Source: Bacillus yapensis
Lineage (GTDB): Bacteria; Bacillota; Bacilli; Bacillales; Cytobacillaceae
NCBI RefSeq assembly: GCF_005280205.1
Contig: NZ_SUND01000007.1
Coordinates: 62,001 to 126,000, forward strand
Length of the DNA stretch: 64,000 bases
Reading direction: 5' to 3'
The position numbers and the translations under genes were made by a program. Each line of letters opens with the position of its first letter. The stretch's first letter is position 1. The notes under the pieces were generated by a model. That model did not search any database, was not told the origin of the DNA, and saw only the letters and a list, made by a program, of their open reading frames with translations. Positions 17,833 to 26,322 of the stretch are shown one piece after another.

Positions 17833-20253
17833 TTACAATTCAAGTGCCAGTTTACGGGATAGGTTCTTAAACTCCCGTGCTAATTCTTTTTCTGATAGAG
17901 CTTTAGGTGTCACAACTGAAATATTTTGAGTGATACTTGAACCCGTGGCATTACCTTGTCCAGATACACCTCTGTAATTAAAATCAAAGCTGGTTGGTAC
18001 TGCATTTTGCATATCCCTTGAAACTGCTGTCATTGCATCCTCAAAACCTACACCGATACCTTCACCCATGTTGTGGCCAATTCCAGCAAATAGAGTTGAA
18101 GGGGAGCGGATACCGAAAAAGTCTTTTATCCTCGATACAACATTTCCGAAAAACCCGGATATTTTACCCCATAACCATGCACCTGCGTCTGATATACCCT
18201 TCCACAACCCTTTAATCAAATTGCCGCCCACTTGTGCCATTTGACCGATATAGCCAGTAAAGGCCCTAACCAGTCCAGAGATAATCTGCGGTACGGCTTT
18301 TACGATCTCCACGATTATCCTTGGCAGATTTGCAATCAGTGCCACAAACAGTTGTACACCCGCTAAGATAATCTTATCGATGTTACCAATAATGGCATTG
18401 ACCAGCGAGCTAACAATCTTGGGAATAGCACCTACAACAGTAGTAATAATCTGTGGCAATGCCTGTATGAGTGATATTAGAAGCCGGATACCTGCATCAA
18501 TAATCAAAGGAATCGACCCAATAACAGCACTGATGATACTATCGATAATTTGCGGAATTGCTTCCACAACTGCTGTAATAATGGTAGGCAAAGCTGTGAC
18601 CAGTGAGGTCAATAATTGAATACCCGCATCAATAATCTGTGGAATAGATGCAATGATAAAATCCACTATTGCTTTGATGATGACCGGTAAGGCAGAAGTA
18701 AGCTGAGGTATTGCCTCTACCAATCCCTGTGCTAACCCTATAATCAACTGCAAAGCGGCATCCAAAATGAGTGGTAGGTTATCCATCAATCCTTGGACAA
18801 TCTGCATAACTGCAGAAACTGCCGCAGGGATGAGTTGTGGTAACGCTATGCCGATTCCCTCCACAAGTGCTGTTACTAATTCAATTGCTGCATTTATTAG
18901 CAGTGGAAGGTTATCAATTAATGCACCGACAATCGTCATTAGAGCACTTACCGTCGCTGGAATAAGTTCGGGTAAAAGGCTCAAAATTGTTTCCAGTACT
19001 TGCGCGAATATATTTGTAACCAATTCAAGAAGCATTGGTAGCAAGTCTGCAACCGCCGCTAATATTGCACCTGTCGCTGTCGGCAAGGCGGCTACGATAT
19101 TTTCTAAAACCGGTACAATATTAGTGACAACCGCCTCGAAAGCATCAACAAGATTCTCAGTCAGATTCGTCATATCAGCATTGGCATTACCGAGTCCAGC
19201 TGTAAATGAACCAAGTGCGGCCTGTAGTAACCCAATAGAACCGGAGATTGTCTCGGTTGATTCTTTTGCAAAGTTACCTGCATACTGCTCTGTGTTCTCA
19301 AAGAACATTTGCATTGCTACTTCGGCTTTTTCCGCTTGTGTTGCAGTATTCCAAGTGAAATCCAGACCCTTTGCGAGAGCATAGGCTTCGATGTTTGTAG
19401 CGTTCATCGCAACACCTAAGTTATCCATCATATCAAAGTTACCCTTTGCCGCCCCAGTGACTGCCTCCAATGCCGAGGACATATCAATACCCATAACAGA
19501 TGCCATGTCTGCCGCACGTTGCATGGCCTTTTCAGTTAGCTCAAGACTTCTCTGTTGCTGTATACCAGAACCTTGGAATAACGCGCCCATTTTGTTGGCA
19601 GTTGCAAGGTACTCACTTTGGGAAACACCTAGATTTTTATAGGCTTCCTCACCAGTTTTCTGAATCGATGCAGCATATGCTCCAAAAACCGCCTCCGATC
19701 CACCTAGGTTTTGTTCTAATTCTCCGAACTGAGTAACTACCTCTTTACCTAACTTAATAGCCGCGGCTCCAGCGGCAACGGCAACCGCACCCATCGCCAC
19801 ACCAATTCCCTTGAGTACACCGCCAAGCTTTTCAAACCTGCCACCAGCATCCTCTGCACTTTTACCGGAATCCTCTAACTCTTCACCGAGATTATCCGCT
19901 TCAATTGTAGACTCCTCAAGTTCACGTTCCATAAGGTTCAGTTCTGCCTGAGCCCTATTTAATTGTATCTGCCAGTTTTGGGTACGACGGTCATTTTCAC
20001 CGAAAGAGGAGGAGGCATTATCAAGGGCAGCCTTAAGGGTAGAAATCTTTTCTTTCTGTGCGTCAATTTCTTTATTTAAAACGGCATTTCGAGCCGTGAT
20101 CGATTGAATGGATTTATCGTTTTTATCAAATTGACTGGTTACAAGGGCCATTTCACTACCTAGTACCTTAAATGATTGATTGATTTCGGAGAGTGCCTTC
20201 TTAAATTCTCGCTCACCCTCGACACCTATTTTTAATCCAAAATTATCCGCCAT
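17833..20253 (-). CDS. Tail tape measure protein
   Basis: 806 residues. The N-terminal 130 residues are coiled coil (KKALSEINQSFKVLGSEMAL ...), followed by the conserved tape-measure core (TANKMGALFQGSGIQQQRSL). Residues about 380-680 are a long series of hydrophobic units built on the pattern LPxII..V.AIPQIIDx, about 30-40 residues apart. The end has GIRSPSTLFAGIGHNMGEGI. Family knowledge: length sets tail length. An AGGAGGAGGTGAAGGT site precedes ATG 20253. It follows the frameshifted chaperone pair. Confidence 0.93.
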   Translation of the reverse strand: MADNFGLKIGVEGEREFKKALSEINQSFKVLGSEMALVTSQFDKNDKSIQSITARNAVLNKEIDAQKEKISTLKAALDNASSSFGENDRRTQNWQIQLNRAQAELNLMERELEESTIEADNLGEELEDSGKSAEDAGGRFEKLGGVLKGIGVAMGAVAVAAGAAAIKLGKEVVTQFGELEQNLGGSEAVFGAYAASIQKTGEEAYKNLGVSQSEYLATANKMGALFQGSGIQQQRSLELTEKAMQRAADMASVMGIDMSSALEAVTGAAKGNFDMMDNLGVAMNATNIEAYALAKGLDFTWNTATQAEKAEVAMQMFFENTEQYAGNFAKESTETISGSIGLLQAALGSFTAGLGNANADMTNLTENLVDAFEAVVTNIVPVLENIVAALPTATGAILAAVADLLPMLLELVTNIFAQVLETILSLLPELIPATVSALMTIVGALIDNLPLLINAAIELVTALVEGIGIALPQLIPAAVSAVMQIVQGLMDNLPLILDAALQLIIGLAQGLVEAIPQLTSALPVIIKAIVDFIIASIPQIIDAGIQLLTSLVTALPTIITAVVEAIPQIIDSIISAVIGSIPLIIDAGIRLLISLIQALPQIITTVVGAIPKIVSSLVNAIIGNIDKIILAGVQLFVALIANLPRIIVEIVKAVPQIISGLVRAFTGYIGQMAQVGGNLIKGLWKGISDAGAWLWGKISGFFGNVVSRIKDFFGIRSPSTLFAGIGHNMGEGIGVGFEDAMTAVSRDMQNAVPTSFDFNYRGVSGQGNATGSSITQNISVVTPKALSEKELAREFKNLSRKLALEL

Positions 20254-20267
20254 ACCTTCACCTCCTC

Positions 20268-20842
20268 CTATATGCCTAGTGGGATAATATCGTCAATGGT
20301 CTGAGTTTTCTTTGGCTTTTCAATGCCATGCCACTGCTTATGGCAAGCCCATAAATCAAAAAACAGTCCAATTGGCAGAAGCCAGAATTCCTCTGCCTCC
20401 ATGCCCATCTGGACTGTTCCATAATAAAGAAGCCGGGTAAAGACCTCAGCGTCCGTTACCCGACTTCCACGTTTTTTGGAGTTTCCTCCTCACTTTCCAC
20501 ATTTCTCTTTGTACCTTTGAACATTGCCTCGGTAATTGCAGTTTTATATGCCGCTAAGTCAAGCGGTGAAGTAAGAAGCTCCACTTCTTCCTCTGTAAGT
20601 AATTCTTCTGGTGCGTTCTTATTCTTAAGATTACGAATCAAAATGGACTGGTTTGCAAGCAGCGTGATTAGCCAAACAATCTCGTCCAGTGCCATCTCGA
20701 AGTTTTCTGATTTCATCAGTTTTTCTCCAAGGTTTTCAAGACCACCGTAACGACCGGCAATGGCCTTTGTTGCACGTGTAGTTAAAACCAGTTCATACTC
20801 TTTGTCACCTATGTTGATTGAGGCACTTCTATCATTATCCAT
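20268..20842 (-). CDS. Tail assembly chaperone, -1 frameshift fusion (gpGT-like)
   Basis: About 191 residues made by slipping at A AAA AAC (20477-20471) near the end of the gpG-like gene and reading on in the -1 frame for 67 residues. The extension runs RGSRVTDAEVFTRLLYYGTV ... EEFWLLPIGLFFDLWACHKQ and stops with TAG at 20268-20270. The added stretch has no plausible start of its own and fills the otherwise empty space before the tape measure gene. Family knowledge: many siphophages make a short and a long tail chaperone in this way, the long form binding the tape measure. Confidence 0.8.
20456..20842 (-). CDS. Tail assembly chaperone, short form (gpG-like)
   Basis: 128 residues, alpha-helical, with NIGDKEYELVLTTRATKAIA and GGLENLGEKLMKSENFEMAL, the usual pattern of tail chaperones in Bacillota siphophages. 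It lies between the major tail protein and tape measure genes. The C-terminus ends EEETPKNVEVG. The PKN codons CCA AAA AAC carry the slip site that produces the longer form. Confidence 0.85.
   Translation of the reverse strand: MDNDRSASINIGDKEYELVLTTRATKAIAGRYGGLENLGEKLMKSENFEMALDEIVWLITLLANQSILIRNLKNKNAPEELLTEEEVELLTSPLDLAAYKTAITEAMFKGTKRNVESEEETPKNVEVG
20471..20477 (-). promoter_or_regulatory. Programmed -1 ribosomal frameshift site A AAA AAC
   Basis: On the minus strand the heptamer A AAA AAC is in the zero frame as X XXY YYZ (CCA AAA AAC). After a -1 slip the next codon is CGT and the frame stays open for 68 codons including the stop. Confidence 0.8.
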
Positions 20843-20853
20843 GATTTCCCCTC

Positions 20854-21444
20854 CTATGGTTCAGGTGTATATACAGGTTCATAGACTTCAGTGAACCAGC
20901 CTGTTATGGTGGTCGATGAAACACCAGGATCACCTTCTGTAACTTCCGCTTTCCATGGGTGCTTGCCCAATCCATCCAGCTTATTCCTACGCATAACGGT
21001 TCCTTCGATGGTGGGTGTAGAAAAGGTAATGGAATCAGCCTTTGTCTGTAAGTTGGTAGCTGGTAGTCCAAACTTAACGCGATACAGCCAAAAATAGCGG
21101 TATGTTCCATTAGCCCTTTGTGCACGAAACCCTACTGCAACTGGTATACCCACATTTTCACTGGCTGAGATTAATACTCCGTTGTCATCTGTAGAAGCAC
21201 CAGTTAAATCCGCTGCAACTGTCGGACCAATGTCGTCAACACCGAGAGTGAGAGTACCACTGTTAAAGTCTTTCACAACCTCAGCCGCACCATCGTCAGC
21301 ATACAGAATTGCTTCCACCAGTTCTACCGAGAGTTCAGCAGTGATGGCTTTTGCAAGTACGGAAGGTTGGGCATAAGTTTCCTCACCGTTAGCGTCCTCG
21401 GTTATTTTTGAATAGTACAGTCTATCAAGACCAATCGTTGCCAT
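20854..21444 (-). CDS. Major tail protein
   Basis: 196 residues. MATIGLDRLYYSKITEDANG followed by a beta-rich body with LVEAILYADDGAAEVVKDFN and GFRAQRANGTYRYFWLYRVK, the pattern of phi13-type major tail tube proteins. It stacks as hexamers to form the tail tube. Located between the tail terminator and chaperone genes. Confidence 0.9.
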   Translation of the reverse strand: MATIGLDRLYYSKITEDANGEETYAQPSVLAKAITAELSVELVEAILYADDGAAEVVKDFNSGTLTLGVDDIGPTVAADLTGASTDDNGVLISASENVGIPVAVGFRAQRANGTYRYFWLYRVKFGLPATNLQTKADSITFSTPTIEGTVMRRNKLDGLGKHPWKAEVTEGDPGVSSTTITGWFTEVYEPVYTPEP

Positions 21445-21447
21445 GTG

Positions 21448-21789
21448 TTAATCCTCCAATCTATAGTTTTTCGCCACATCGATGGCGTAATGATGATATC
21501 CAGTATCATCCTCGTGACCGATATATCTTCGTTCGGTCACAGTAAAATCTGCATTTATTAAAGCCGTTGTGAGCTGTCTTTTCCGCTCTAGGTAGTTATT
21601 TTTTGAGAACAGTGATATCCTCGCTTCCTGCACATCAAAGCCTGGACGGTTATCCGCATGAACTTCAAAAATATCCGAAAGAGGGAGAATCACGACATAC
21701 TCATCTGGTGCCAAACCTGAAAAAACCCCGGTTTCCACGGGGAGCGGTATAGCGGTCACAAGTGTATTCAATTCCTCTAAGATATTCAT
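21448..21789 (-). CDS. Probable tail terminator/completion protein
   Basis: About 113 residues from ATG 21789, which overlaps the stop of the gp10-like gene as ATGA; GGAGGAGG is 11 bases upstream. Contains DEYVVILPLSDIFEVHADNR and RKRQLTTALINADFTVTERR, consistent with a small alpha/beta tail terminator. The assignment rests mainly on position between the HK97 gp10-like and major tail genes. Confidence 0.7.
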   Translation of the reverse strand: MNILEELNTLVTAIPLPVETGVFSGLAPDEYVVILPLSDIFEVHADNRPGFDVQEARISLFSKNNYLERKRQLTTALINADFTVTERRYIGHEDDTGYHHYAIDVAKNYRLED

Positions 21790-22217
21790 ATCTTCTCGAT
21801 TTCCTCCTCCAGCTTGGCGACCATTGCATTGATGCAAGGTTTCCTAGATGCATTCCTCGCAGGCTTTAGGAAGGGTTTTGCAGGCTGACCATGTTTGCCA
21901 TATTCGATAATGCTGGCAAGTTTAGCATTGCTCTCACCATCAGAGCGCGGCTCAGCAAAGCCGACTTTTACATTGAAGTTTCCGTTTCTATCCTGTTTTG
22001 CACCAGAAAGGCCCAGTGAAGATAGCAACTCACCAGTGCTTTTGGATGGATATTTCGTGTCCTTGCCAACCACCTTGCTCAAATTTCCCTTAACTTTATC
22101 CAGCACCACTTCACCGCCAACTTCCAAAACCTTAGGAAGAATCACATCGGTCTGGTCAGCTAATCGAGATACCTTTAAAAGGAATTCTTCTGGCATCTTT
22201 ATATTCGCTTTTGCCAT
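21786..22217 (-). CDS. HK97 gp10-like head-tail protein
   Basis: About 143 residues from ATG 22217 (GAGGTG six bases before). Contains KMPEEFLLKVSRLADQTDVI and ASIIEYGKHGQPAKPFLKPA, the latter a hallmark of the HK97 gp10 family. It takes part in tail completion at the head-tail joint. Confidence 0.85.
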   Translation of the reverse strand: MAKANIKMPEEFLLKVSRLADQTDVILPKVLEVGGEVVLDKVKGNLSKVVGKDTKYPSKSTGELLSSLGLSGAKQDRNGNFNVKVGFAEPRSDGESNAKLASIIEYGKHGQPAKPFLKPARNASRKPCINAMVAKLEEEIEKI

Positions 22218-22222
22218 ATCCA

Positions 22223-22558
22223 TCACCTCACAGTTGGTTCTAGCTTTTCGGCTAAAACCTCGACATACATCCCTCGGTTTCTTACATCTTCAACACTTAA
22301 AATCTGATATCTACCATCATCACAGACGATGACCATTTCATTCGTCACCTTAAGTCCATAAATTTTCCTAAACCGAAACAAAGAAGTTGCAGATGAAAAT
22401 GATGCCATATTCGTCCACCGCTCACTGCCATGACGATCTTCCTTGTAAGCAAGTACACTAACGAGTATATTGTCACCTTTTTTGGCGAAGCCTTCCTCAT
22501 CCTTTATTGGTACCGTACTGATGATATCTATGAATGTGTTCATCTTTCCAAAACTCAT
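22223..22558 (-). CDS. Head closure / head-tail adaptor protein
   Basis: About 111 residues from ATG 22558, just behind the stop of the connector gene. Small beta-barrel pattern: FIDIISTVPIKDEEGFAKKG, SERWTNMASFSSATSLFRFR, VCDDGRYQILSVEDVRNRG, as in the SPP1 gp16-like head-closure family. Position fits. Confidence 0.8.
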   Translation of the reverse strand: MSFGKMNTFIDIISTVPIKDEEGFAKKGDNILVSVLAYKEDRHGSERWTNMASFSSATSLFRFRKIYGLKVTNEMVIVCDDGRYQILSVEDVRNRGMYVEVLAEKLEPTVR

Positions 22559-22559
22559 G

Positions 22560-22880
22560 CTAAACACCCCACTCTCGGTCAAGCCGTAAAAGCAGGTTCA
22601 CTGTGTTCCATACTTGTTGCCCCGCCTGTACACTGTCAGCAAAGAAACCTGCCGTCGAGCCATCTCTACTTTCATAGAAATGACTCGACAACATAATCAC
22701 TGCTTGTTCTGTTGTTGGAGGCATAGCATGGGTTTCATAATAGTCTTCAGGAACGTGCTGATAGCTCTGTGCATAGGAGACTGCAGCAGTGATAAATCCA
22801 ATAAGGAGGGCATCATCCTGATCATGTGCTAAAATTAAGTTCGCTTTAACTTTAGGCAAGAGATTATCTGCCACTGCCAT
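22560..22880 (-). CDS. Head-tail connector (gp6-like)
   Basis: 106 residues, alpha-helical. LLPKVKANLILAHDQDDALL and FITAAVSYAQSYQHVPEDYY are the pattern of HK97 gp6-like connectors. It docks under the portal. GAGGTTGGTGG precedes the start. Confidence 0.87.
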   Translation of the reverse strand: MAVADNLLPKVKANLILAHDQDDALLIGFITAAVSYAQSYQHVPEDYYETHAMPPTTEQAVIMLSSHFYESRDGSTAGFFADSVQAGQQVWNTVNLLLRLDREWGV

Positions 22881-22906
22881 ACCACCAACCTCCTTTACAT
22901 TCCACC

Positions 22907-23119
22907 TTAGTCAGCCTCCATAAGCCCCGATGCTTTTAGTTTGGCCAGCAGGGCATTGAAGTCCGTAACTAGACCAGCAACATCGGTGGCGGTGCTGTCT
23001 ACCTGGTTTTCAGCAACAGGAAGCCCCGTAACCGAGGCCCCTTCTTTAATTTCTAAAATACCGCCGATGACAGTTTTTTCTCCGCCTTGTTCGGTATAAT
23101 TCTTCGTGTTATAACTCAT
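22907..23119 (-). CDS. Head fiber-like protein
   Basis: 70 residues: SYNTKNYTEQGGEKTVIGGI, LEIKEGASVTGLP, and a C-terminal helix (LVTDFNALLAKLKASGLME). The GG-EKTVIGG start and short length match the head fiber protein family found next to capsid genes in Bacillota phages. It is encoded 12 bp from the capsid gene. Confidence 0.75.
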   Translation of the reverse strand: MSYNTKNYTEQGGEKTVIGGILEIKEGASVTGLPVAENQVDSTATDVAGLVTDFNALLAKLKASGLMEAD

Positions 23120-23131
23120 AAGGCACCTCCG

Positions 23132-24325
23132 TTAGGCTTTCTGTTGGAGTACCTTAACGGCCTCCGGTAAGATAAGCTTTCCATCAACTCGTTGAGTCGC
23201 AATAAATCCTACTTGACCTGTAACAGCATAGAGTTCATTTAATCGTTTGAATACTCGTCCTTGACGGTCTGCCACCCAGTAATAACTAAAATCACCGAAT
23301 ACCACAGTCTTTGCACCTGCTTCAATAGTAGGTACATATGATGAAGTGTACAGTGGGCGGTTAAGAATCGTATCAGGTGTTCCCGCTTGGATGGAAGGTT
23401 GCCATAGGTACTGGCCATTACCGTCTTTTAATTTACGGATAGCTTTTATAGTGGCATCATTCATTACGAATACTGCCTTATTACGATAAGGTGCTTTCAA
23501 GCTGTAGAATAAATCTAAAACCTCATCCAAAGTAATGGCAGTGGCACTTGCCGCAGTAACCCCAACTTGACCGCCGCCTGTGGCATTTAAAATCCCTGTT
23601 GGCTTTCCTGTACCGTCACCTATGAAGAAGGCTTCCTCCTCCTTGTTACCAATGCGACGGGCGAATTCTCTTGTGATGTAGCTTTCGAGATTAAACACGG
23701 AATCGTTTAGTAGCTCCTCAGAGACTTTAATCATTGTCGCTAGTTTATAGGCCCCGATGGATACTTGACCGAAGCTGTCATCACTTTCTGGGATAGCTCC
23801 TTCTTCATCTATCCAGCTTGCTGTACCTTTGCTTGCAACAACAGGAATCTTACGGTCACCAGAAGATGTAGTGATTACATTAGCCAATCTACGGAAAATA
23901 TTTTCTTCCTCAAGAGCTTCTACTAGAGTACGTTCAAACTCATCTGGTACAAGGAATCCGCCTTCAGAATCAGTGCCAATCTTTAGAGCGTTTCTTACTT
24001 CATAGCTAACATTGTCACGCATCGCATTCCAGAAAGCTTTTTTGTATTCAGCACTTGCACGACCGGTCTTTTCCTCTCCAGTTCTAGTAGGTTCGTTGGT
24101 AATTGGGTTACTGGTTGCTTTCGACAGTTCCAAGTCGATAGATGCTTGGCGTTCTAAACGTTCAATTTCCTTACCAAGAGCCACCACATCGGCTTCCATT
24201 TTTTCATAGGTTGTCGTGTCCTCAGCGGATAACAGTCCATCACCGCCACGTTTTGAATCAAGGAATGCCTTTGCTGCATCCCATGCTTTAGCGCGTTTCT
24301 CACGCAATTCAAGAATTTTACTCAT
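23132..24325 (-). CDS. HK97-fold major capsid protein
   Basis: 397 residues. The N-terminal about 100 residues are a helical delta/scaffold-like domain (ELREKRAKAWDAAKAFLDSK ... LGKEIERLERQ), probably removed by the adjacent protease. The mature HK97 fold follows: SEGGFLVPDEFERTLVEALE, RNKEEEAFFIGDGTGKPTGI-like region, and PLYTSSYVP. It forms the capsid shell. Confidence 0.94.
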   Translation of the reverse strand: MSKILELREKRAKAWDAAKAFLDSKRGGDGLLSAEDTTTYEKMEADVVALGKEIERLERQASIDLELSKATSNPITNEPTRTGEEKTGRASAEYKKAFWNAMRDNVSYEVRNALKIGTDSEGGFLVPDEFERTLVEALEEENIFRRLANVITTSSGDRKIPVVASKGTASWIDEEGAIPESDDSFGQVSIGAYKLATMIKVSEELLNDSVFNLESYITREFARRIGNKEEEAFFIGDGTGKPTGILNATGGGQVGVTAASATAITLDEVLDLFYSLKAPYRNKAVFVMNDATIKAIRKLKDGNGQYLWQPSIQAGTPDTILNRPLYTSSYVPTIEAGAKTVVFGDFSYYWVADRQGRVFKRLNELYAVTGQVGFIATQRVDGKLILPEAVKVLQQKA

Positions 24326-24344
24326 CGTTATTTCCTCCTTTAAA

Positions 24345-25034
24345 TTAGTGCGAAATTAAAGAAAGCCGCTTATCCAGCGACTCAATGGGTGTACCTGTTT
24401 TCTGTTTTGGTTGTTTTGGTAGTTTGCTGATAAGCGAGTTAGTAACCGCCATCCTGCTAAAAATAAGACTATCTGTCAAATCCGGTGCTTCACTTTCCAT
24501 GAACATAATCTTGTCTGCAAAACCAAGTTCAATAGCCTTATTTGCATTCATCCATGATTCTGCATCCATCAGATGGGAGAGTTTTGTTCGGGAAAGACCC
24601 GTCTTTAACTCATAGGCATTAATAATACTTTCCTTGACCTCATCTAATAGAGCCTTTGCTCGAAGCATTTCCTCACTGTCACCGATGGCAATCGTTGATG
24701 GGTTATGAATCATTAGCATGGATACAGGAGACATATATACATCTCCACCTGCCATAGCAATAACGGATGCCGCACTTGCCGCAAGCCCATCAATCTTTAC
24801 AGTGACTTTTCCGGTATACTCCATAAGCATGTTATAAATCTGAGCTGCTGCGAACACATCACCACCAGGGGAATTAATCCACACCGTAATATCGCCGGTG
24901 CCTGCCAGCAATTCATCTTTAAATATCTTAGGTGTGACTTCATCACCCCACCACGTTTCTTCGGATATCACTCCATTTAAATAGAGGGTACGTTCTTCAT
25001 CAGAATCACGCACCCAGTTCCAGAACTTCCTCAT
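24345..25034 (-). CDS. ClpP-like head maturation protease
   Basis: 229 residues with a ClpP fold: NSPGGDVFAAAQIYNMLMEY, DGLAASAASVIAMAGGDVYM (catalytic Ser within ASAAS) and MLMIHNPSTIAIG (catalytic His). It cleaves the capsid delta domain during head maturation. The gene directly abuts the portal gene upstream and lies 19 bp before the capsid gene. Confidence 0.93.
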   Translation of the reverse strand: MRKFWNWVRDSDEERTLYLNGVISEETWWGDEVTPKIFKDELLAGTGDITVWINSPGGDVFAAAQIYNMLMEYTGKVTVKIDGLAASAASVIAMAGGDVYMSPVSMLMIHNPSTIAIGDSEEMLRAKALLDEVKESIINAYELKTGLSRTKLSHLMDAESWMNANKAIELGFADKIMFMESEAPDLTDSLIFSRMAVTNSLISKLPKQPKQKTGTPIESLDKRLSLISH

Positions 25035-26279
25035 TTACTGACCTCCTTCAGTTTTGGCAAACGCACCTGCGTCAGCCAGTTTTGTCATATTTCCGTTAAC
25101 CAGATATAAATCGCCACCTTCCTCAGCTGGTATGCGGTTCATATCCTCCAGTTCACGGATATCGTTGGCTGACATCCAGCCATTTTGTCGGCCTGTAGCG
25201 TAGCCATTCATACGACTTTGGTAATCACCACGAAGCAGTCCATCCAAATTGAACTTAATAAATAGTGAAGTTTTTTCAGAAGGCAAAATAAGCGATTGCT
25301 GGAGACTTTGCTCCCATCGCACCACCCACGGATCGAGGGTGTATTTTACAAACTCTAAAGACTGCTGCTCAATATTGGAGAAACTAGACTTCTCAAGATC
25401 ACCCACCATATGGGGCGGCACTCGGAAAATCCTCGCAATCTCATTAATTTGGAATTTCCGTGTTTCAAGAAATTGTGCCTGTTCCGGTGGAATACCAATG
25501 GCTTGAAACTTCATGCCCTCTTCCAATACAGCGATTTTGTGAGCATTGCCTGTGCCTTGGTAGGCACTATTCCAACTATCCTTGACCCTCTGTATATCTT
25601 TGATTACTCCTGGGTGTTCCAGCACACCTCCGGGATTTGCACCATTGGCAAAGAATGCCGCACCGTACTCTTCAGTAGCAAGTGACATACCGATTGCATT
25701 TTTCGCCATGGCGATAGGGCTATAACCAATGAGTCCATCAAAACCTAAGCCAGGAATGTGAAGAACCTCATCTTTACGGAGTGTGATATAGCCGCCTTTT
25801 GGATTTAGGCCACTTTCGTCCGTATCACGGTAATAGGTATAGACCAGCTCACCATTTGTTGCTCGGCTAACCTCCATCTTGTTGGGGAGTAGGGGATAAA
25901 GCGCCACTGCCTGCCCACGACCGTTTCTGACCACCTGTGCATAGGCATTTCCCCAAAGTAAAAGATGACTCATCAGTGTTTCTCGAAACACGAATGAAGT
26001 CATCTCTGGATTTGGTTCATCATGAAGAAGGTAATACAGCGGGTGGAAAGGAATCTTTTCTTTACCTCCATCAGAACGATATCTATATACATGAAGTGGC
26101 AGTCCTGCAATCGCTTCAGCAAGTATCCTTACGCAGGCATACACTGCTGTTGCTTGCATTGCAGTACGCTCGTTCACTGTTTTACCAGATGACGTACCAC
26201 CAAACAGGAAGGAAAATGCACTACCCACACGGTTTTGCGGTTTGTCCCTTGACCGAAACAGTCCTTTTATTAGATTCAT
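25035..26279 (-). CDS. HK97-type portal protein
   Basis: About 414 residues. ATG 26279 is chosen because GGAGGTGA lies seven bases upstream. Contains ATAVYACVRILAEAIAGLPL, HPLYYLLHDEPNPEMTSFVF, GFDGLIGYSPIAMAKNAIGM and EIARIFRVPPHMVGDLE, the characteristic HK97 portal blocks. It forms the dodecameric DNA gate. Confidence 0.94.
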   Translation of the reverse strand: MNLIKGLFRSRDKPQNRVGSAFSFLFGGTSSGKTVNERTAMQATAVYACVRILAEAIAGLPLHVYRYRSDGGKEKIPFHPLYYLLHDEPNPEMTSFVFRETLMSHLLLWGNAYAQVVRNGRGQAVALYPLLPNKMEVSRATNGELVYTYYRDTDESGLNPKGGYITLRKDEVLHIPGLGFDGLIGYSPIAMAKNAIGMSLATEEYGAAFFANGANPGGVLEHPGVIKDIQRVKDSWNSAYQGTGNAHKIAVLEEGMKFQAIGIPPEQAQFLETRKFQINEIARIFRVPPHMVGDLEKSSFSNIEQQSLEFVKYTLDPWVVRWEQSLQQSLILPSEKTSLFIKFNLDGLLRGDYQSRMNGYATGRQNGWMSANDIRELEDMNRIPAEEGGDLYLVNGNMTKLADAGAFAKTEGGQ

Positions 26280-26322
26280 AGGCGTCACCTCCGAATATAA
26301 ACTTTGTGTTAACCATTAAGGT

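Noticed and set aside
18767-19384. 205-codon frame opposite the tape measure gene
   Set aside because: Antisense of the hydrophobic repeat region; no ribosome site and no recognised motif.
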